The position numbers and the translations under genes are program-made. Below the pieces are notes generated by a model. It worked only from the letters and a program-made list of their open reading frames with translations, was not told the DNA's origin and made no database searches. From positions 6,200,001-6,264,000 of the forward strand of contig NZ_CP150218.1 of NCBI RefSeq assembly GCF_037969875.1: a stretch of 64,000 bases of DNA, read 5' to 3'. Every line of letters starts with the position of its first letter. Position 1 is the first letter of the stretch. This stretch comes from Paenibacillus sp. FSL R7-0337 (lineage in GTDB: Bacteria; Bacillota; Bacilli; Paenibacillales; Paenibacillaceae). Shown here one piece after another: positions 7,663 through 16,991 of this stretch.

Positions 7663-10600
7663 ATGAAGAAGAAATTCGGCCTTAACTTTTTTAAGCCGGT
7701 GGAGAGCTATTCCGGGAACTGGTCCATTCTTGAAGAGAAAAATAGAGATTGGGAGAACATGTACCGCCAGCGCTGGTCTCACGATAAAGTAGTCCGCACC
7801 ACCCATGGCGTGAACTGTACAGGCTCCTGCAGCTGGAAGGTGTTCGTGAAGAACGGGATTATCACCTGGGAGAACCAGCAGATTGATTATCCGTCCTGCG
7901 GACCGGATATGCCGGAGTTCGAGCCGCGCGGCTGTCCGCGCGGAGCTACCTTCTCCTGGTATGAATACAGCCCGCTGCGCGTGAAGTATCCGTATATCAG
8001 AGGCAAGCTATGGCGGCTGTGGCAGACGGCGCTCCAGGAGCATGACAATTATGTCGATGCCTGGGCCAGCATTGTAGAAGATCCTGAGAAGGCCAGCCAG
8101 TATAAGAAGGCACGCGGCAAGGGCGGCCATGTCCGGGTGGCCTGGGATGATGCACTGCGGCTAATCGCAGCGCAGCTGATCTATACGATCCGTAAATACG
8201 GTCCTGACCGGATCGCCGGATTCACCCCGATTCCGGCCATGTCGATGGTCAGCTATGCTTCAGGGGCGCGGTTCATCTCCCTTCTGGGCGGTCAGATGCT
8301 GAGCTTCTATGACTGGTATGCCGATCTTCCTCCGGCTTCGCCGCAGATCTGGGGCGAGCAGACGGATGTCCCGGAATCCTCGGACTGGTACAATGCCGGG
8401 TACCTGATGATGTGGGGCTCGAACGTACCGCTGACCCGGACGCCGGATGCCCACTTCATGACTGAAGTGCGCTACAAAGGCACGAAGGTCGTATCGGTCG
8501 CCCCGGATCTTGCTGAGAACGTGAAGTTCGCCGACAATTGGCTGGCTCCGAACCCCGGCTCGGATGCGGCGCTTGCCCAGGCGATGACGCATGTCATCCT
8601 GCAGGAGTTCTACCAGGAACGCCAGGAGCCGATGTTCCTGAATTATGCGAAGCAATATACGGATATGCCGTTCCTGATTCTGCTTGATCCGCATGAGGAC
8701 AGCCTGAAGGGCGGACGCTTCCTGCGGGCCAGTGATCTGGGCGATGCTTCCCCGCACTCGGACTGGAAGCCGGTAATCTTCGATGAAGCAACTGGCGAGA
8801 TGATCGTGCCGAACGGGACAATGGGACAGCGCTGGGAGGAAGGCAAGAAGTGGAACCTGATTCTGGAGCGGGAGGACGGCAGCAAGGTGGAGCCGGCTCT
8901 GACCATCGAAGGGCACGGGGAAGAATGGACAGAGATTGTGTTCCCTTACTTCGACAATGCCGGTAATGGCACCTTCAGCCGGATCATTCCGGCCCGGAAG
9001 ATGAAGCTTGCGGACGGCACGGAACGTTATGTCGCCACCGTATACGACCTGATGATGAGCCAGTACGGCATTAAGCGCAGAGACAGTCTGCTGAACGCTA
9101 AGGGGTATGAGGATGAATTGTCCCATTACACTCCGGCCTGGCAAGAGAAGATTACTACAGTAAAAGCAAGCGTGGTCGTGCAGATTGCCCGCGAGTTCGC
9201 CCAGAACTCCATTGAGACCGGCGGACGCTCCATGATTATCATGGGCGCAGGCATCAACCACTGGTTCAACAGCGATACCATCTATCGTTCAATTCTGAAT
9301 CTGGTGGTGCTGACTGCATCCCAAGGCGTCAACGGTGGCGGCTGGGCGCATTATGTCGGCCAGGAGAAATGCCGTCCGATTGAAGGCTGGTCCACCATTG
9401 CCTTCGCCAAGGACTGGCAGGGCCCGGCGCGGCTGCAGAATGCAACCTCATTCTTCTATTTTGCTACCGAGCAGTGGCGTTATGAGGAGAGCGGCACCGA
9501 TTCGCTGAAATCGCCGACAGGCGGAGAGGTTGCTTACCAGCACCCGGCAGATTACAACGTACTGGCTGCACGTCTGGGCTGGCTGCCGTCCTTCCCGCAA
9601 TTCAACAAGAACAGCCTGCTGTTCGCCGAGGAAGCGGCGCAGCAAGGCAAGAAGACGGATGCGGAGATTATCAGCCATGCTGTAGAAGAGGTTACTTCAC
9701 GGAAGACGCGCTTTGCTGTAGAAGATCCCGGCGCACCTGAGAACTTCCCGCGCTCCCTGTTCATCTGGCGCTCGAATTTGATCTCAAGCTCCGCTAAGGG
9801 ACAGGAATACTTCATGAAGCATTTGCTCGGAGCATCAGATGGTCTGCTGGCCGAGCCGAATGAGGAGCAGAAGCCGGAGGAGATCGTCTGGCGTGAGGAT
9901 GTGGAAGGCAAGCTGGATCTGATGGTGGCGCTGGATTTCCGGATGACCACTACGCCGCTGTATGCCGATGTGGTTCTGCCTGCCGCAACCTGGTATGAGA
10001 AAACAGATCTGTCGTCCACCGACATGCATCCGTTCGTCCATCCGTTCAATCCGGCCGTGAATCCGCTGTGGGAATCCCGTTCGGACTGGGATATCTACCG
10101 TCAGCTCTCGGAGGTATTCTCCGAGATGGCGAAATCGCAGCTGCCCGGAGTCTATAAGGATGTAGTGATGTCCCCGCTGGGCCATGACTCCATTAGCGAA
10201 ATCTCACAGCCGATGGGTCTGGTCAAGGATTGGACCAAGGGCGAAGTGCCGGCCATTCCGGGTAAAACCATGCCGAACTTCACCATTGTCGAGCGGGATT
10301 ACACGCAGATTCATCATAAATACAGCTCGCTCGGACCGAACCTGGCTACCGGCAAAGCAGGCGCACACGGCGTCAGCTTCTCGGTTGCGGAGGAATACGA
10401 AGAGCTGAAGAAGATCAGCGGTGTGCATTACGATGAATCGATCCGGCACGGACTGCCGAAGCTGCAGACGGCCCGTCAGGCGGCGGATGCCATTCTTCAT
10501 CTGTCTTCCGCCACCAACGGCCGCGTCTCCCAGAAGGCTTATGAGTCGGCGGAGAAGGATCACGGGGTCGAGCTGCGGGATATTTCGGCAGACCGGGCCG

Positions 10601-11337
10601 CTGAGAAAATTACGTTCCAGAGCATTACCGCTCAGCCGCGTGAGGTGATTCCGACACCGGTATTCAGCGGCTCGAACAAGCAAGGCCGCCGGTATTCGCC
10701 GTTCACGACGAACATCGAACGTCTCGTTCCGTTCCGTACCCTGACCGGAAGACAGCATTTCTATATTGACCATGAGATCTTCCAGCAGTTCGGCGAAGCG
10801 TTGCCGGTTTACAAGCCGACCCTGCCTCCAATGGTCTTCGGACCCCGCGACAAGGAAGTGAAGGGCGGGATGGATGCACTGGTTCTGAGATACCTGACGC
10901 CGCACGGCAAATGGAATATCCATTCGACTTACCAGGATAACCAGCACATGCTGACTCTGTTCCGGGGCGGTCCGACGGTGTGGATCAATAACGAGGACGC
11001 GGCGGCTCATAACATTGCGGACAACGACTGGCTTGAGGTCTATAACCGGAACGGTGTGGTCACTGCACGCGCCGTAGTCAGCCACCGGATGCCGAGAGGC
11101 ACCATGTTCATGTACCACGCCCAGGATAAGCATATTCAAGTACCGGGCTCCGAGATTACGGATACGCGCGGCGGAAGCCATAATGCGCCAACCCGGATTC
11201 ATCTGAAGCCTACCCAGATGGTCGGCGGATATGCACAGCTCAGCTACGGCTTCAACTACTACGGTCCGATCGGCAACCAGCGTGATGTCTACGTAGCCGT
11301 TCGCAAAATGAAGGAGGTCAACTGGCTTGAAAATTAA
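7663..11337 (+). CDS. narG: Respiratory nitrate reductase alpha subunit
   Basis: This 1224-residue molybdoenzyme subunit reduces nitrate to nitrite at a bis-MGD site on the cytoplasmic face of the membrane. The FS0 cluster ligands of NarG are present: H48 and cysteines 52, 56 and 91 in HGVNCTGSC and EPRGCPRG. The substrate-pocket segment SFYDWYADLPPASPQ is intact. The length is normal for NarG. The ribosome site AAAGGAG (7643-7649) is 13 bases before the ATG, rather far, but no better in-frame start exists. The last 11 bases overlap narH. Transcription is probably driven by NreC through the palindromes upstream. Confidence 0.98.
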   Translation: MKKKFGLNFFKPVESYSGNWSILEEKNRDWENMYRQRWSHDKVVRTTHGVNCTGSCSWKVFVKNGIITWENQQIDYPSCGPDMPEFEPRGCPRGATFSWYEYSPLRVKYPYIRGKLWRLWQTALQEHDNYVDAWASIVEDPEKASQYKKARGKGGHVRVAWDDALRLIAAQLIYTIRKYGPDRIAGFTPIPAMSMVSYASGARFISLLGGQMLSFYDWYADLPPASPQIWGEQTDVPESSDWYNAGYLMMWGSNVPLTRTPDAHFMTEVRYKGTKVVSVAPDLAENVKFADNWLAPNPGSDAALAQAMTHVILQEFYQERQEPMFLNYAKQYTDMPFLILLDPHEDSLKGGRFLRASDLGDASPHSDWKPVIFDEATGEMIVPNGTMGQRWEEGKKWNLILEREDGSKVEPALTIEGHGEEWTEIVFPYFDNAGNGTFSRIIPARKMKLADGTERYVATVYDLMMSQYGIKRRDSLLNAKGYEDELSHYTPAWQEKITTVKASVVVQIAREFAQNSIETGGRSMIIMGAGINHWFNSDTIYRSILNLVVLTASQGVNGGGWAHYVGQEKCRPIEGWSTIAFAKDWQGPARLQNATSFFYFATEQWRYEESGTDSLKSPTGGEVAYQHPADYNVLAARLGWLPSFPQFNKNSLLFAEEAAQQGKKTDAEIISHAVEEVTSRKTRFAVEDPGAPENFPRSLFIWRSNLISSSAKGQEYFMKHLLGASDGLLAEPNEEQKPEEIVWREDVEGKLDLMVALDFRMTTTPLYADVVLPAATWYEKTDLSSTDMHPFVHPFNPAVNPLWESRSDWDIYRQLSEVFSEMAKSQLPGVYKDVVMSPLGHDSISEISQPMGLVKDWTKGEVPAIPGKTMPNFTIVERDYTQIHHKYSSLGPNLATGKAGAHGVSFSVAEEYEELKKISGVHYDESIRHGLPKLQTARQAADAILHLSSATNGRVSQKAYESAEKDHGVELRDISADRAAEKITFQSITAQPREVIPTPVFSGSNKQGRRYSPFTTNIERLVPFRTLTGRQHFYIDHEIFQQFGEALPVYKPTLPPMVFGPRDKEVKGGMDALVLRYLTPHGKWNIHSTYQDNQHMLTLFRGGPTVWINNEDAAAHNIADNDWLEVYNRNGVVTARAVVSHRMPRGTMFMYHAQDKHIQVPGSEITDTRGGSHNAPTRIHLKPTQMVGGYAQLSYGFNYYGPIGNQRDVYVAVRKMKEVNWLEN

Positions 11338-12898
11338 AGCGCAAGTTGCAATGGTAATGAATCTGGATAAATGCATCGGCTGCCACACCTGCAGCGTGAC
11401 CTGTAAGACCACCTGGACGAACCGCAAGGGTGCGGAATATATGTGGTTCAACAACGTGGAGACGAAGCCGGGCATCGGCTATCCGAAGCGATGGGAAGAC
11501 CAGGAACTGTACAAGGGAGGCTGGCAGCTTCGCAAGGGGAAGCTGGAGCTGAAATCCGGCAACAAGCTGTCCAAGATCGCGCTCGGCAAAATCTTCTACA
11601 ACCCTGATATGCCGGAAATGAAGGATTATTATGAGCCTTGGACCTATAACTATGAGCATCTGACTAATGCCGGGGAGCAGAAGCATTCCCCGGTTGCCCG
11701 GGCCCACTCTGCTGTAACCGGCGAGAAGATGGATCTGGAATGGGGACCGAACTGGGAGGATGATCTGGCAGGTGCGCATGTGACCGGCCCGCTGGACCCG
11801 AACATTCAGAAGATCGAGGAAGAGATCAAGTTCAACTTCGAGAAATCCTTCATGATCTATCTGCCCCGTCTTTGTGAGCACTGCCTGAACCCGAGCTGCG
11901 TGGCTTCCTGTCCATCGGGAGCGATGTACAAACGCGATGAGGACGGCATCGTCCTCGTGGACCAGGAGGCCTGCCGCGGCTGGAGATATTGCATGACCGG
12001 CTGTCCGTACAAGAAGGTGTACTTCAACTGGCAGACCAACAAGGCGGAGAAATGCACCTTCTGCTTCCCGCGTGTGGAGGCAGGCCTGCCAACGGTCTGT
12101 TCCGAGACCTGTACGGGCCGTATCCGTTACCTTGGTGTTCTGCTGTATGACGCCGACAAGGTTCTGGAGGCTGCGTCCACCCCTGACGAGAAAGATCTGT
12201 ACCAGGCCCAGTGTGATCTGTTCCTGAATCCGCATGATCCAGAGGTTAGAGCCCAGGCGAGGGCGGACGGCATCTCTGAGGACTGGCTGGAGGCTGCGCA
12301 GAACTCACCGGTCTACAAGCTGGCGATTGAGCATAAGCTGGCCTTCCCGCTGCACCCGGAATACCGGACGCTGCCGATGGTATGGTATGTACCGCCGCTT
12401 AGCCCGATCATGAATTACTTTGAGGGCAAGGATTCACTGAAGAACCCGGATATGATCTTCCCGGCCATCGAAGAGATGCGTACGCCTATTCAATATCTGG
12501 CGAATATGCTGACGGCTGGCGATACGGAGACTGTGAAGGAAGCCCTGCAGCGGATGGCGATGATGCGCTCTTACATGCGCGCCCAGTCTACCGGTCAGGA
12601 ATTCGATCTTAGCCGTCTGGACCGTGTCGGCATGACGGCGCAGCAGACCGAGGAGATGTACCGCCTGCTGGCGATTGCCAAATATGAGGACCGCTTCGTG
12701 ATCCCGACCTCCCACAAGGAGCAGCACATGAACCCTTACCGCGCGCAAGGCGCGGCTGGCTATGGCAGCGACATGGGCGGCTCGGGCTTCGGCTCCGGCT
12801 GTGACGGCTGCGGACCGGCCAGTCCTTCCGGCGACACCATGAAGACCGGCAAGGAGATGTATGAAGAGAATTTCTACGGGGGGATCTGGCGTGATTGA
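11327..12898 (+). CDS. narH: Respiratory nitrate reductase beta subunit
   Basis: The 523-residue electron-transfer subunit carries four iron-sulfur clusters from NarI to NarG. All four cysteine groups are visible: CIGCHTCSVTC near the start, CEHCLNPSCVASC, CRGWRYCMTGC (with the tryptophan that marks the 3Fe-4S cluster in NarH) and CTFCFPRV with a later CSETC. The start is a TTG at 11327, inside the end of narG, preceded by AAGGAGG at 11311-11317. The C-terminal tail is unusual in being rich in glycine and serine with a CDGC motif (about 490-500). The gene overlaps narJ by 8 bases. Confidence 0.98.
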   Translation: MKIKAQVAMVMNLDKCIGCHTCSVTCKTTWTNRKGAEYMWFNNVETKPGIGYPKRWEDQELYKGGWQLRKGKLELKSGNKLSKIALGKIFYNPDMPEMKDYYEPWTYNYEHLTNAGEQKHSPVARAHSAVTGEKMDLEWGPNWEDDLAGAHVTGPLDPNIQKIEEEIKFNFEKSFMIYLPRLCEHCLNPSCVASCPSGAMYKRDEDGIVLVDQEACRGWRYCMTGCPYKKVYFNWQTNKAEKCTFCFPRVEAGLPTVCSETCTGRIRYLGVLLYDADKVLEAASTPDEKDLYQAQCDLFLNPHDPEVRAQARADGISEDWLEAAQNSPVYKLAIEHKLAFPLHPEYRTLPMVWYVPPLSPIMNYFEGKDSLKNPDMIFPAIEEMRTPIQYLANMLTAGDTETVKEALQRMAMMRSYMRAQSTGQEFDLSRLDRVGMTAQQTEEMYRLLAIAKYEDRFVIPTSHKEQHMNPYRAQGAAGYGSDMGGSGFGSGCDGCGPASPSGDTMKTGKEMYEENFYGGIWRD

Positions 12899-13457
12899 TC
12901 TGAACAAACTGCATCAATACAAGGAGTCCTTCGGTTATTTCGCCTTGCAGCTTATGTACCCGGAGAAGCTGGATTTCCATCCGGCTTTTCTGGAAGAGGC
13001 GTTTGACCCTGCTCACCCGGGATATGCCCACGTGCAGACGTACTGGAAGCACATGCAGAGCTTCAGCCTGGAAGAGATTCAGGAGAACTATGCGGCTACG
13101 TTTGATTTTCAGAAGGACTGTGCGCTCTATATGACCTATTTCAAGTTCGAGGATGCCAAGGAACGCGGGCAAATGCTCGCCAAACTGAAGCTGCTGTACG
13201 AAATGTTCGGCCTTGAAATGCCGGAGAGCGAGCTGCCCGATTACTTGCCGCTGATGTGCGAATTCATCTATGCTGCAGAGTGGCTGGACGTTCCCGGCGC
13301 GCCGGAGAACTTCCGGATGCTGATGGCGATTCTGGAGGATGGCTCGTATCATCTGGTGAAGGCGCTGGAGCAGCGGGAGAGTCCATATTATCACCTGGTT
13401 AAAGGGTTGCGAGAAACCTTCAAAGCTTGTGCGGAACAGGAGGCCCTAAGTCAATGA
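12891..13457 (+). CDS. narJ: Nitrate reductase assembly chaperone (delta)
   Basis: A 188-residue TorD/NarJ-type helical chaperone that helps insert molybdenum cofactor into NarG; it is not part of the final complex. Typical features are the HQYKESFGYFALQLMYPEK start, the LPDYLPLMCEFI segment and a helical C-terminus. The longest open frame begins at 12861 inside narH, but a GGGGGG-AT site at 12879-12886 precedes GTG 12891, giving an 8-base overlap with narH in keeping with the packed operon. The stop codon overlaps the narI start as ATGA. Confidence 0.93.
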   Translation: MIDLNKLHQYKESFGYFALQLMYPEKLDFHPAFLEEAFDPAHPGYAHVQTYWKHMQSFSLEEIQENYAATFDFQKDCALYMTYFKFEDAKERGQMLAKLKLLYEMFGLEMPESELPDYLPLMCEFIYAAEWLDVPGAPENFRMLMAILEDGSYHLVKALEQRESPYYHLVKGLRETFKACAEQEALSQ

Positions 13458-14140
13458 ATATGATGGGTCAGTTTTTATGGGTTATTTTCCCGTATATGTG
13501 TATGGTCGTATTTATCGGCGGGCATATTGCCCGCTACCGTAAGGATCAATTCAACTGGACAGCTAAGTCCAGCGAATTCATTGAGAAAAAACAGCTGAAA
13601 TTCGGCAGCATTCTGTTCCACCTCGGCATCATGCCGGTCATTCTGGGCCACATCGGCGGTCTCGCCGTTCCCAAGTCCTGGCTGGAGGCTGTCGGTGTCA
13701 GCGATCATATGTACCATATCGGTGCTGTATACATCGGGGGAATCTTCGGTGCGGCTACCCTGGCAGGGATGCTGATCCTGACCTCACGGCGCTTCACACT
13801 GAAGAACGTCCGCCGGCTCAGCAGCGCCTCCGATCTGATCGTCAACACGCTCCTGCTGTTCATTGTGTTCATGGGGATGTACTCCACGATTGTCACGAAT
13901 GTGGTACAGCCTGAGTTCGACTACCGGGATACGATCTCGGTGTGGTTCCGCGGCTTGTTCATGTTCCGCCCGGACCCGTCGCTGATGAGCGGAGTGCCGT
14001 TCTCCTTCAAGCTGCACATTCTGTCAGGGTTCGCGATCTTTGCCTTCTGGCCGTTCACCCGGCTGGTTCACGTATGGAGTGTTCCGTTGAATTATGTAGG
14101 CAGAAGTTATATCCTATACAGAAGAAATAAATCAAATTAA
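13454..14140 (+). CDS. narI: Respiratory nitrate reductase gamma subunit, cytochrome b
   Basis: The 228-residue membrane subunit oxidises menaquinol and passes electrons through two hemes b to NarH. Five transmembrane segments are visible (about 4-24, 47-67, 85-108, 124-146 and 180-202). Histidines that could ligate heme lie in HLGIMPVILGHIGG and near the last helix (KLHILSGF, TRLVHVWS). The start is ATG 13454, overlapping the narJ stop (ATGA), with AGGAGG about 11 bases upstream; the longer frame from 13427 is not needed. Length equals the family norm. Confidence 0.97.
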   Translation: MNMMGQFLWVIFPYMCMVVFIGGHIARYRKDQFNWTAKSSEFIEKKQLKFGSILFHLGIMPVILGHIGGLAVPKSWLEAVGVSDHMYHIGAVYIGGIFGAATLAGMLILTSRRFTLKNVRRLSSASDLIVNTLLLFIVFMGMYSTIVTNVVQPEFDYRDTISVWFRGLFMFRPDPSLMSGVPFSFKLHILSGFAIFAFWPFTRLVHVWSVPLNYVGRSYILYRRNKSN

Positions 14141-14193
14141 CGGAAGAGAGCAGCGTGGACTTCTTTCCCTGTTCAATCCGAGGAGAGAAAGCG

Positions 14194-14652
14194 ATGATGA
14201 ATAAGGTGGATTACCAGACCCGGCTTGACCAGATCCGTAAGTGCCTGGGATATGACTTCATGTCGCTGGCGTTCGCCGAACCGGCGGAGTATGACTATGC
14301 GATCCGCTGGAAATACGCCTCAGGCAATATAAGTGACCGCTACAAACGGATTGTGCTGCAATCCGGCAGAGGGATTGCCGGCATCGTGTTCAAGACCGGC
14401 AAGCCCTTCCTGATCCCTTCGGTGAAGCTTATGGTGAAGCCCGACAGCCTGTTCAATTACCCCATCACTAAGATGGAGAATCTGAACAGCATCGGGGCGG
14501 TGCCGATGTGGAATGATGCCCGTGTGGCTGGCGTGCTTCTGGGCGGCTTCAGAGGGGACCGGCAGGTGACCGCTGAGATGCTGCGTGACCTGGAAGCGAC
14601 AGCGCGGGGCGGCATTGGAGACTTGAACGGGAAGGAATTGTTGCTCAGTTGA
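14194..14652 (+). CDS. nreA: GAF-domain nitrate receptor NreA
   Basis: A 152-residue single GAF domain. In Staphylococcus the 154-residue NreA binds nitrate and restrains the NreB kinase when nitrate is absent, which adds nitrate control to oxygen control. The segment YDYAIRWKYASGN and the GRGIAGIVFKTGKPF loop fit that family. The open frame could start at GTG 14155, but GAGGAGAG at about 14179-14186 directly precedes ATG 14194, which also restores the expected length. Its stop overlaps the TTG start of nreB, so the two are translationally coupled. It follows narI by 53 bases and is probably co-transcribed with narGHJI. Confidence 0.9.
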   Translation: MMNKVDYQTRLDQIRKCLGYDFMSLAFAEPAEYDYAIRWKYASGNISDRYKRIVLQSGRGIAGIVFKTGKPFLIPSVKLMVKPDSLFNYPITKMENLNSIGAVPMWNDARVAGVLLGGFRGDRQVTAEMLRDLEATARGGIGDLNGKELLLS

Positions 14653-15695
14653 GGAACCCTGCTACGGATTTGCGCAGTGAGCTTATGACGAAGCTGTTCG
14701 AGAACAGCTCGGAGGCGATGTTCTTTTTTGACCGGCAAGGGAAAGCCCTGGCGATGAATCCGGCTGCCGAGACGATTGTCGACAAGGATATTCTAAGGCA
14801 GCTGTATCAGGGGAATCCTGAAGCGCTCTGCGGAACCTGCCGGGGATATACCAGTGAGACGGAGCTGCGTACCTGCCTGAATTGTTATTTTCACACCCCG
14901 GACTCAGAGGAGTTCACCTCTTATCAGGTCTATCTGGAGACCAGGGACAAGGGGATTGTGCCTTATGCCGCGACCTTTCACACGATAGATGAAGAGAACG
15001 GAATCCGGATCTTTATGCTCAGGGATTTAACGAGACAGTTCAAGACGCAAGAGAAGTTCTACCAGAACAAGATGATGAAGCATATTATTGAAGCCCAGGA
15101 GAATGAACGCAAGCGGATCTCCCGTGAACTGCATGACAGCGTTGCGCAAGAGCTGATGAGTGCCGTGATTGATCTGCGTGTGCTGAAATATATGACAGCC
15201 GATGATGGCCTGTTGAAGAAAGTGAAGCAAACCGAAGTGTCGATGACCCGGCTGCTGAGTGATATCCGCAACCTGTCGGTGGAGCTTAGGCCGGCTGCCC
15301 TGGATGATTTCGGTCTGGAGGCGGCTTTCCGCTCCCACTTCAAGCGGGTAGAACAAACATATGGCCTTGTGATTGAGTATGAATCCCGGCTGCCCGAGAA
15401 GCGGTACGGGAGTGAGATCGAGACGGTCATGTACCGGGTATGCCAGGAAGCGGTGCTGAATGCCTTGAAGTATGCCCAGGTAGACAGCGTCAAGGTCTCG
15501 CTCACCGAGAACGGCGGCATGCTGCAGCTTCTGGTTCAGGATGACGGCATCGGCTTCCATCTGGGAGATGAGCCTACTGGAACCGGGCTTGGCTTGTTCG
15601 GGATGCAGGAGCGGGCGGAACTGGTGGGCGGAACCTTCAGTGTGGATTCAGAGACCGGCAAGGGGACCCGGATTATGCTGCAGGTTCCTGTATGA
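14649..15695 (+). CDS. nreB: Oxygen-sensing [4Fe-4S] PAS histidine kinase NreB
   Basis: This 348-residue cytoplasmic kinase senses oxygen through an iron-sulfur cluster in an N-terminal PAS domain (about 15-130). Cysteines 61, 64, 76 and 79 have spacing C-x2-C-x11-C-x2-C, identical to S. carnosus NreB (59, 62, 74, 77 as I recall). The HisKA_3 segment holds H162 in RISRELHDSVAQE. The ATPase domain follows with NALKYAQ, DDGIGF and GTGLGLFGM boxes. No membrane segments are present. The start is TTG 14649 overlapping the nreA stop, with GAAGGAA 11 bases upstream; a later ATG at 14688 lacks a ribosome site. Confidence 0.95.
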   Translation: MRNPATDLRSELMTKLFENSSEAMFFFDRQGKALAMNPAAETIVDKDILRQLYQGNPEALCGTCRGYTSETELRTCLNCYFHTPDSEEFTSYQVYLETRDKGIVPYAATFHTIDEENGIRIFMLRDLTRQFKTQEKFYQNKMMKHIIEAQENERKRISRELHDSVAQELMSAVIDLRVLKYMTADDGLLKKVKQTEVSMTRLLSDIRNLSVELRPAALDDFGLEAAFRSHFKRVEQTYGLVIEYESRLPEKRYGSEIETVMYRVCQEAVLNALKYAQVDSVKVSLTENGGMLQLLVQDDGIGFHLGDEPTGTGLGLFGMQERAELVGGTFSVDSETGKGTRIMLQVPV

Positions 15696-15723
15696 TGGGC
15701 CCGAGGAAAGGAATGAGCTTCTG

Positions 15724-16371
15724 ATGAAGATCGTCATTGCAGACGACCATGCGATCGTACGCAGCGGATTCTCCATGATTCTTAATTTTCAGGATGATAT
15801 TGAAGTGATCGGAGCAGCGGCGGACGGCAGGGAAGCCTACACCATGGTCGCCAAGCTCCGGCCGGATATCCTGATTATGGATTTAAGCATGCCTCCTGGA
15901 GAAAGCGGGCTGACCGCGACCGGCAAGATCAAGGAGGATTATCCCGATACCCGAATTCTCATTCTGACGATGCATGACGATGATGAATATCTCTTCCATG
16001 TCTTGAAGAACGGGGCCTCCGGGTATGTGCTCAAGAGTGCACCGGATGAGGAGCTGCTGCTGGCGATCCGCACGATTTATGAAGGCGGTACTTATATTCA
16101 TCCCAAGATGGCTACCTCACTGGTCCGTGAGTTCATTAAGCAGGACAAGACCGGCGGGACCGAGGATCTGTTCGAGCTGCTGTCCAAGCGGGAGCTGGAG
16201 ATTCTGCCGCTCATTGCTAAGGGATACGGGAATAAGGAGATTGCCGAGAAGCTCTTTATTTCTGTCAAGACCGTGGAGGCCCACAAGGCCAAAATTATGG
16301 AGAAGCTTAACCTTAAAAGCCGGCCCGAGCTGGTCGAATACGCTTTGAGGAAAAAAATGCTGGATTTCTGA
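15724..16371 (+). CDS. nreC: NarL/FixJ-type response regulator NreC
   Basis: The 215-residue regulator has a receiver domain (1-120) with phosphoacceptor D53 in ILIMDLSMPPGESG and acidic pocket D7/D8 in IADDHAI. A LuxR-type helix-turn-helix follows (about 148-210; LSKRELEILPLIAKGYGNKEI split over two helices, then SVKTVEAHKAKIMEKL). Phosphorylated by NreB under anoxia, it should activate narG and narK through the GC-rich palindromes upstream of both. The open frame extends far into nreB, but ATG 15724 with AAAGGAA 10 bases before it gives the family length. Confidence 0.96.
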   Translation: MKIVIADDHAIVRSGFSMILNFQDDIEVIGAAADGREAYTMVAKLRPDILIMDLSMPPGESGLTATGKIKEDYPDTRILILTMHDDDEYLFHVLKNGASGYVLKSAPDEELLLAIRTIYEGGTYIHPKMATSLVREFIKQDKTGGTEDLFELLSKRELEILPLIAKGYGNKEIAEKLFISVKTVEAHKAKIMEKLNLKSRPELVEYALRKKMLDF

Positions 16372-16394
16372 CCGGCCACTGGAGGGTTAGCTGT

Positions 16395-16922
16395 ATGCCG
16401 GAACATACAAACCTTAAGTTTACGCTGCCCGCGATGCGCATCCTTGAGAATGAACACCGCTATTTGACTTTTCTGATGGAGGAATGGCATGCCATTGTCC
16501 TCTGGTTTGAGCGGGAGCAGATTACGCTGGAAGAGGCCAAGACACAGCTTGAGAAGCTGCGTAAGGCAGTGCAGGAGTTCGGCGTTCCGCTGAAGCGGCA
16601 CACGGAGAAGGAAGAGACGTATTTCTTCCCGCTGCTGGGCCAGTATATCGGCTTCGACCAGGGCCCGCTGGCAGGCATCCAGGAGGAGCACCGCGAGATT
16701 GACGGGTACATCGGGCATTTCCTGCATCACTCTGAGGGGGATATCAACCAGATGACGCTTGAGGGAATCCGCTCAGCAGTGCACGATGCGGGAGAGGCCT
16801 TCGAGGTGCTGACCGTCCATTTTGTCAAAGAAGAGACGGTGATCTTCCCGATGGGTGAGAACCAGCTGAGTCCGAAGGACAAGGAACGTTTAAGTGAACA
16901 GTTAAATACGCTGATTACGTGA
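16395..16922 (+). CDS. Hemerythrin (HHE) domain protein, Ric/YtfE-like
   Basis: A 175-residue helical protein with the di-iron ligand pattern: ENEHRYLTF (helix 1), KRHTEKEETYFFP (helix 2), EEHREIDGYI (helix 3) and VHFVKEETVIFP (helix 4). The two H-x3-E-E-x2-FP groups resemble the repair-of-iron-centres (Ric/ScdA/YtfE) proteins, though the N-terminal ScdA domain is absent. It lies 23 bases after nreC and ends at a terminator, so it is probably the last gene of the nar-nre operon. A role in repairing iron-sulfur clusters damaged by NO is an inference from this position. Substrates are unproven. Confidence 0.82.
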   Translation: MPEHTNLKFTLPAMRILENEHRYLTFLMEEWHAIVLWFEREQITLEEAKTQLEKLRKAVQEFGVPLKRHTEKEETYFFPLLGQYIGFDQGPLAGIQEEHREIDGYIGHFLHHSEGDINQMTLEGIRSAVHDAGEAFEVLTVHFVKEETVIFPMGENQLSPKDKERLSEQLNTLIT

Positions 16923-16932
16923 CAAAAAACAG

Positions 16933-16961
16933 GCCGCTCCATTCTAACTGGGGCGGCTTTT
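16933..16961 (+). terminator. Rho-independent terminator after the nar-nre operon
   Basis: GCCGCTCC at 16933-16940 pairs with GGGGCGGC at 16950-16957 (one G-T pair) and is followed by TTTT. Confidence 0.75.
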
Positions 16962-16991
16962 GATACTTTTTCAACAAGGGACTATTCACGG

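Noticed and set aside
8260..9261. Long open frame (333 codons) antisense to narG
   Set aside because: It is a shadow of the GC-rich narG coding frame; no family resemblance, no ribosome site, and narG is certain.
10204..11475. Open frame of 423 codons antisense to the narG/narH junction
   Set aside because: It covers two certain genes and has the composition expected of the opposite strand of those genes.
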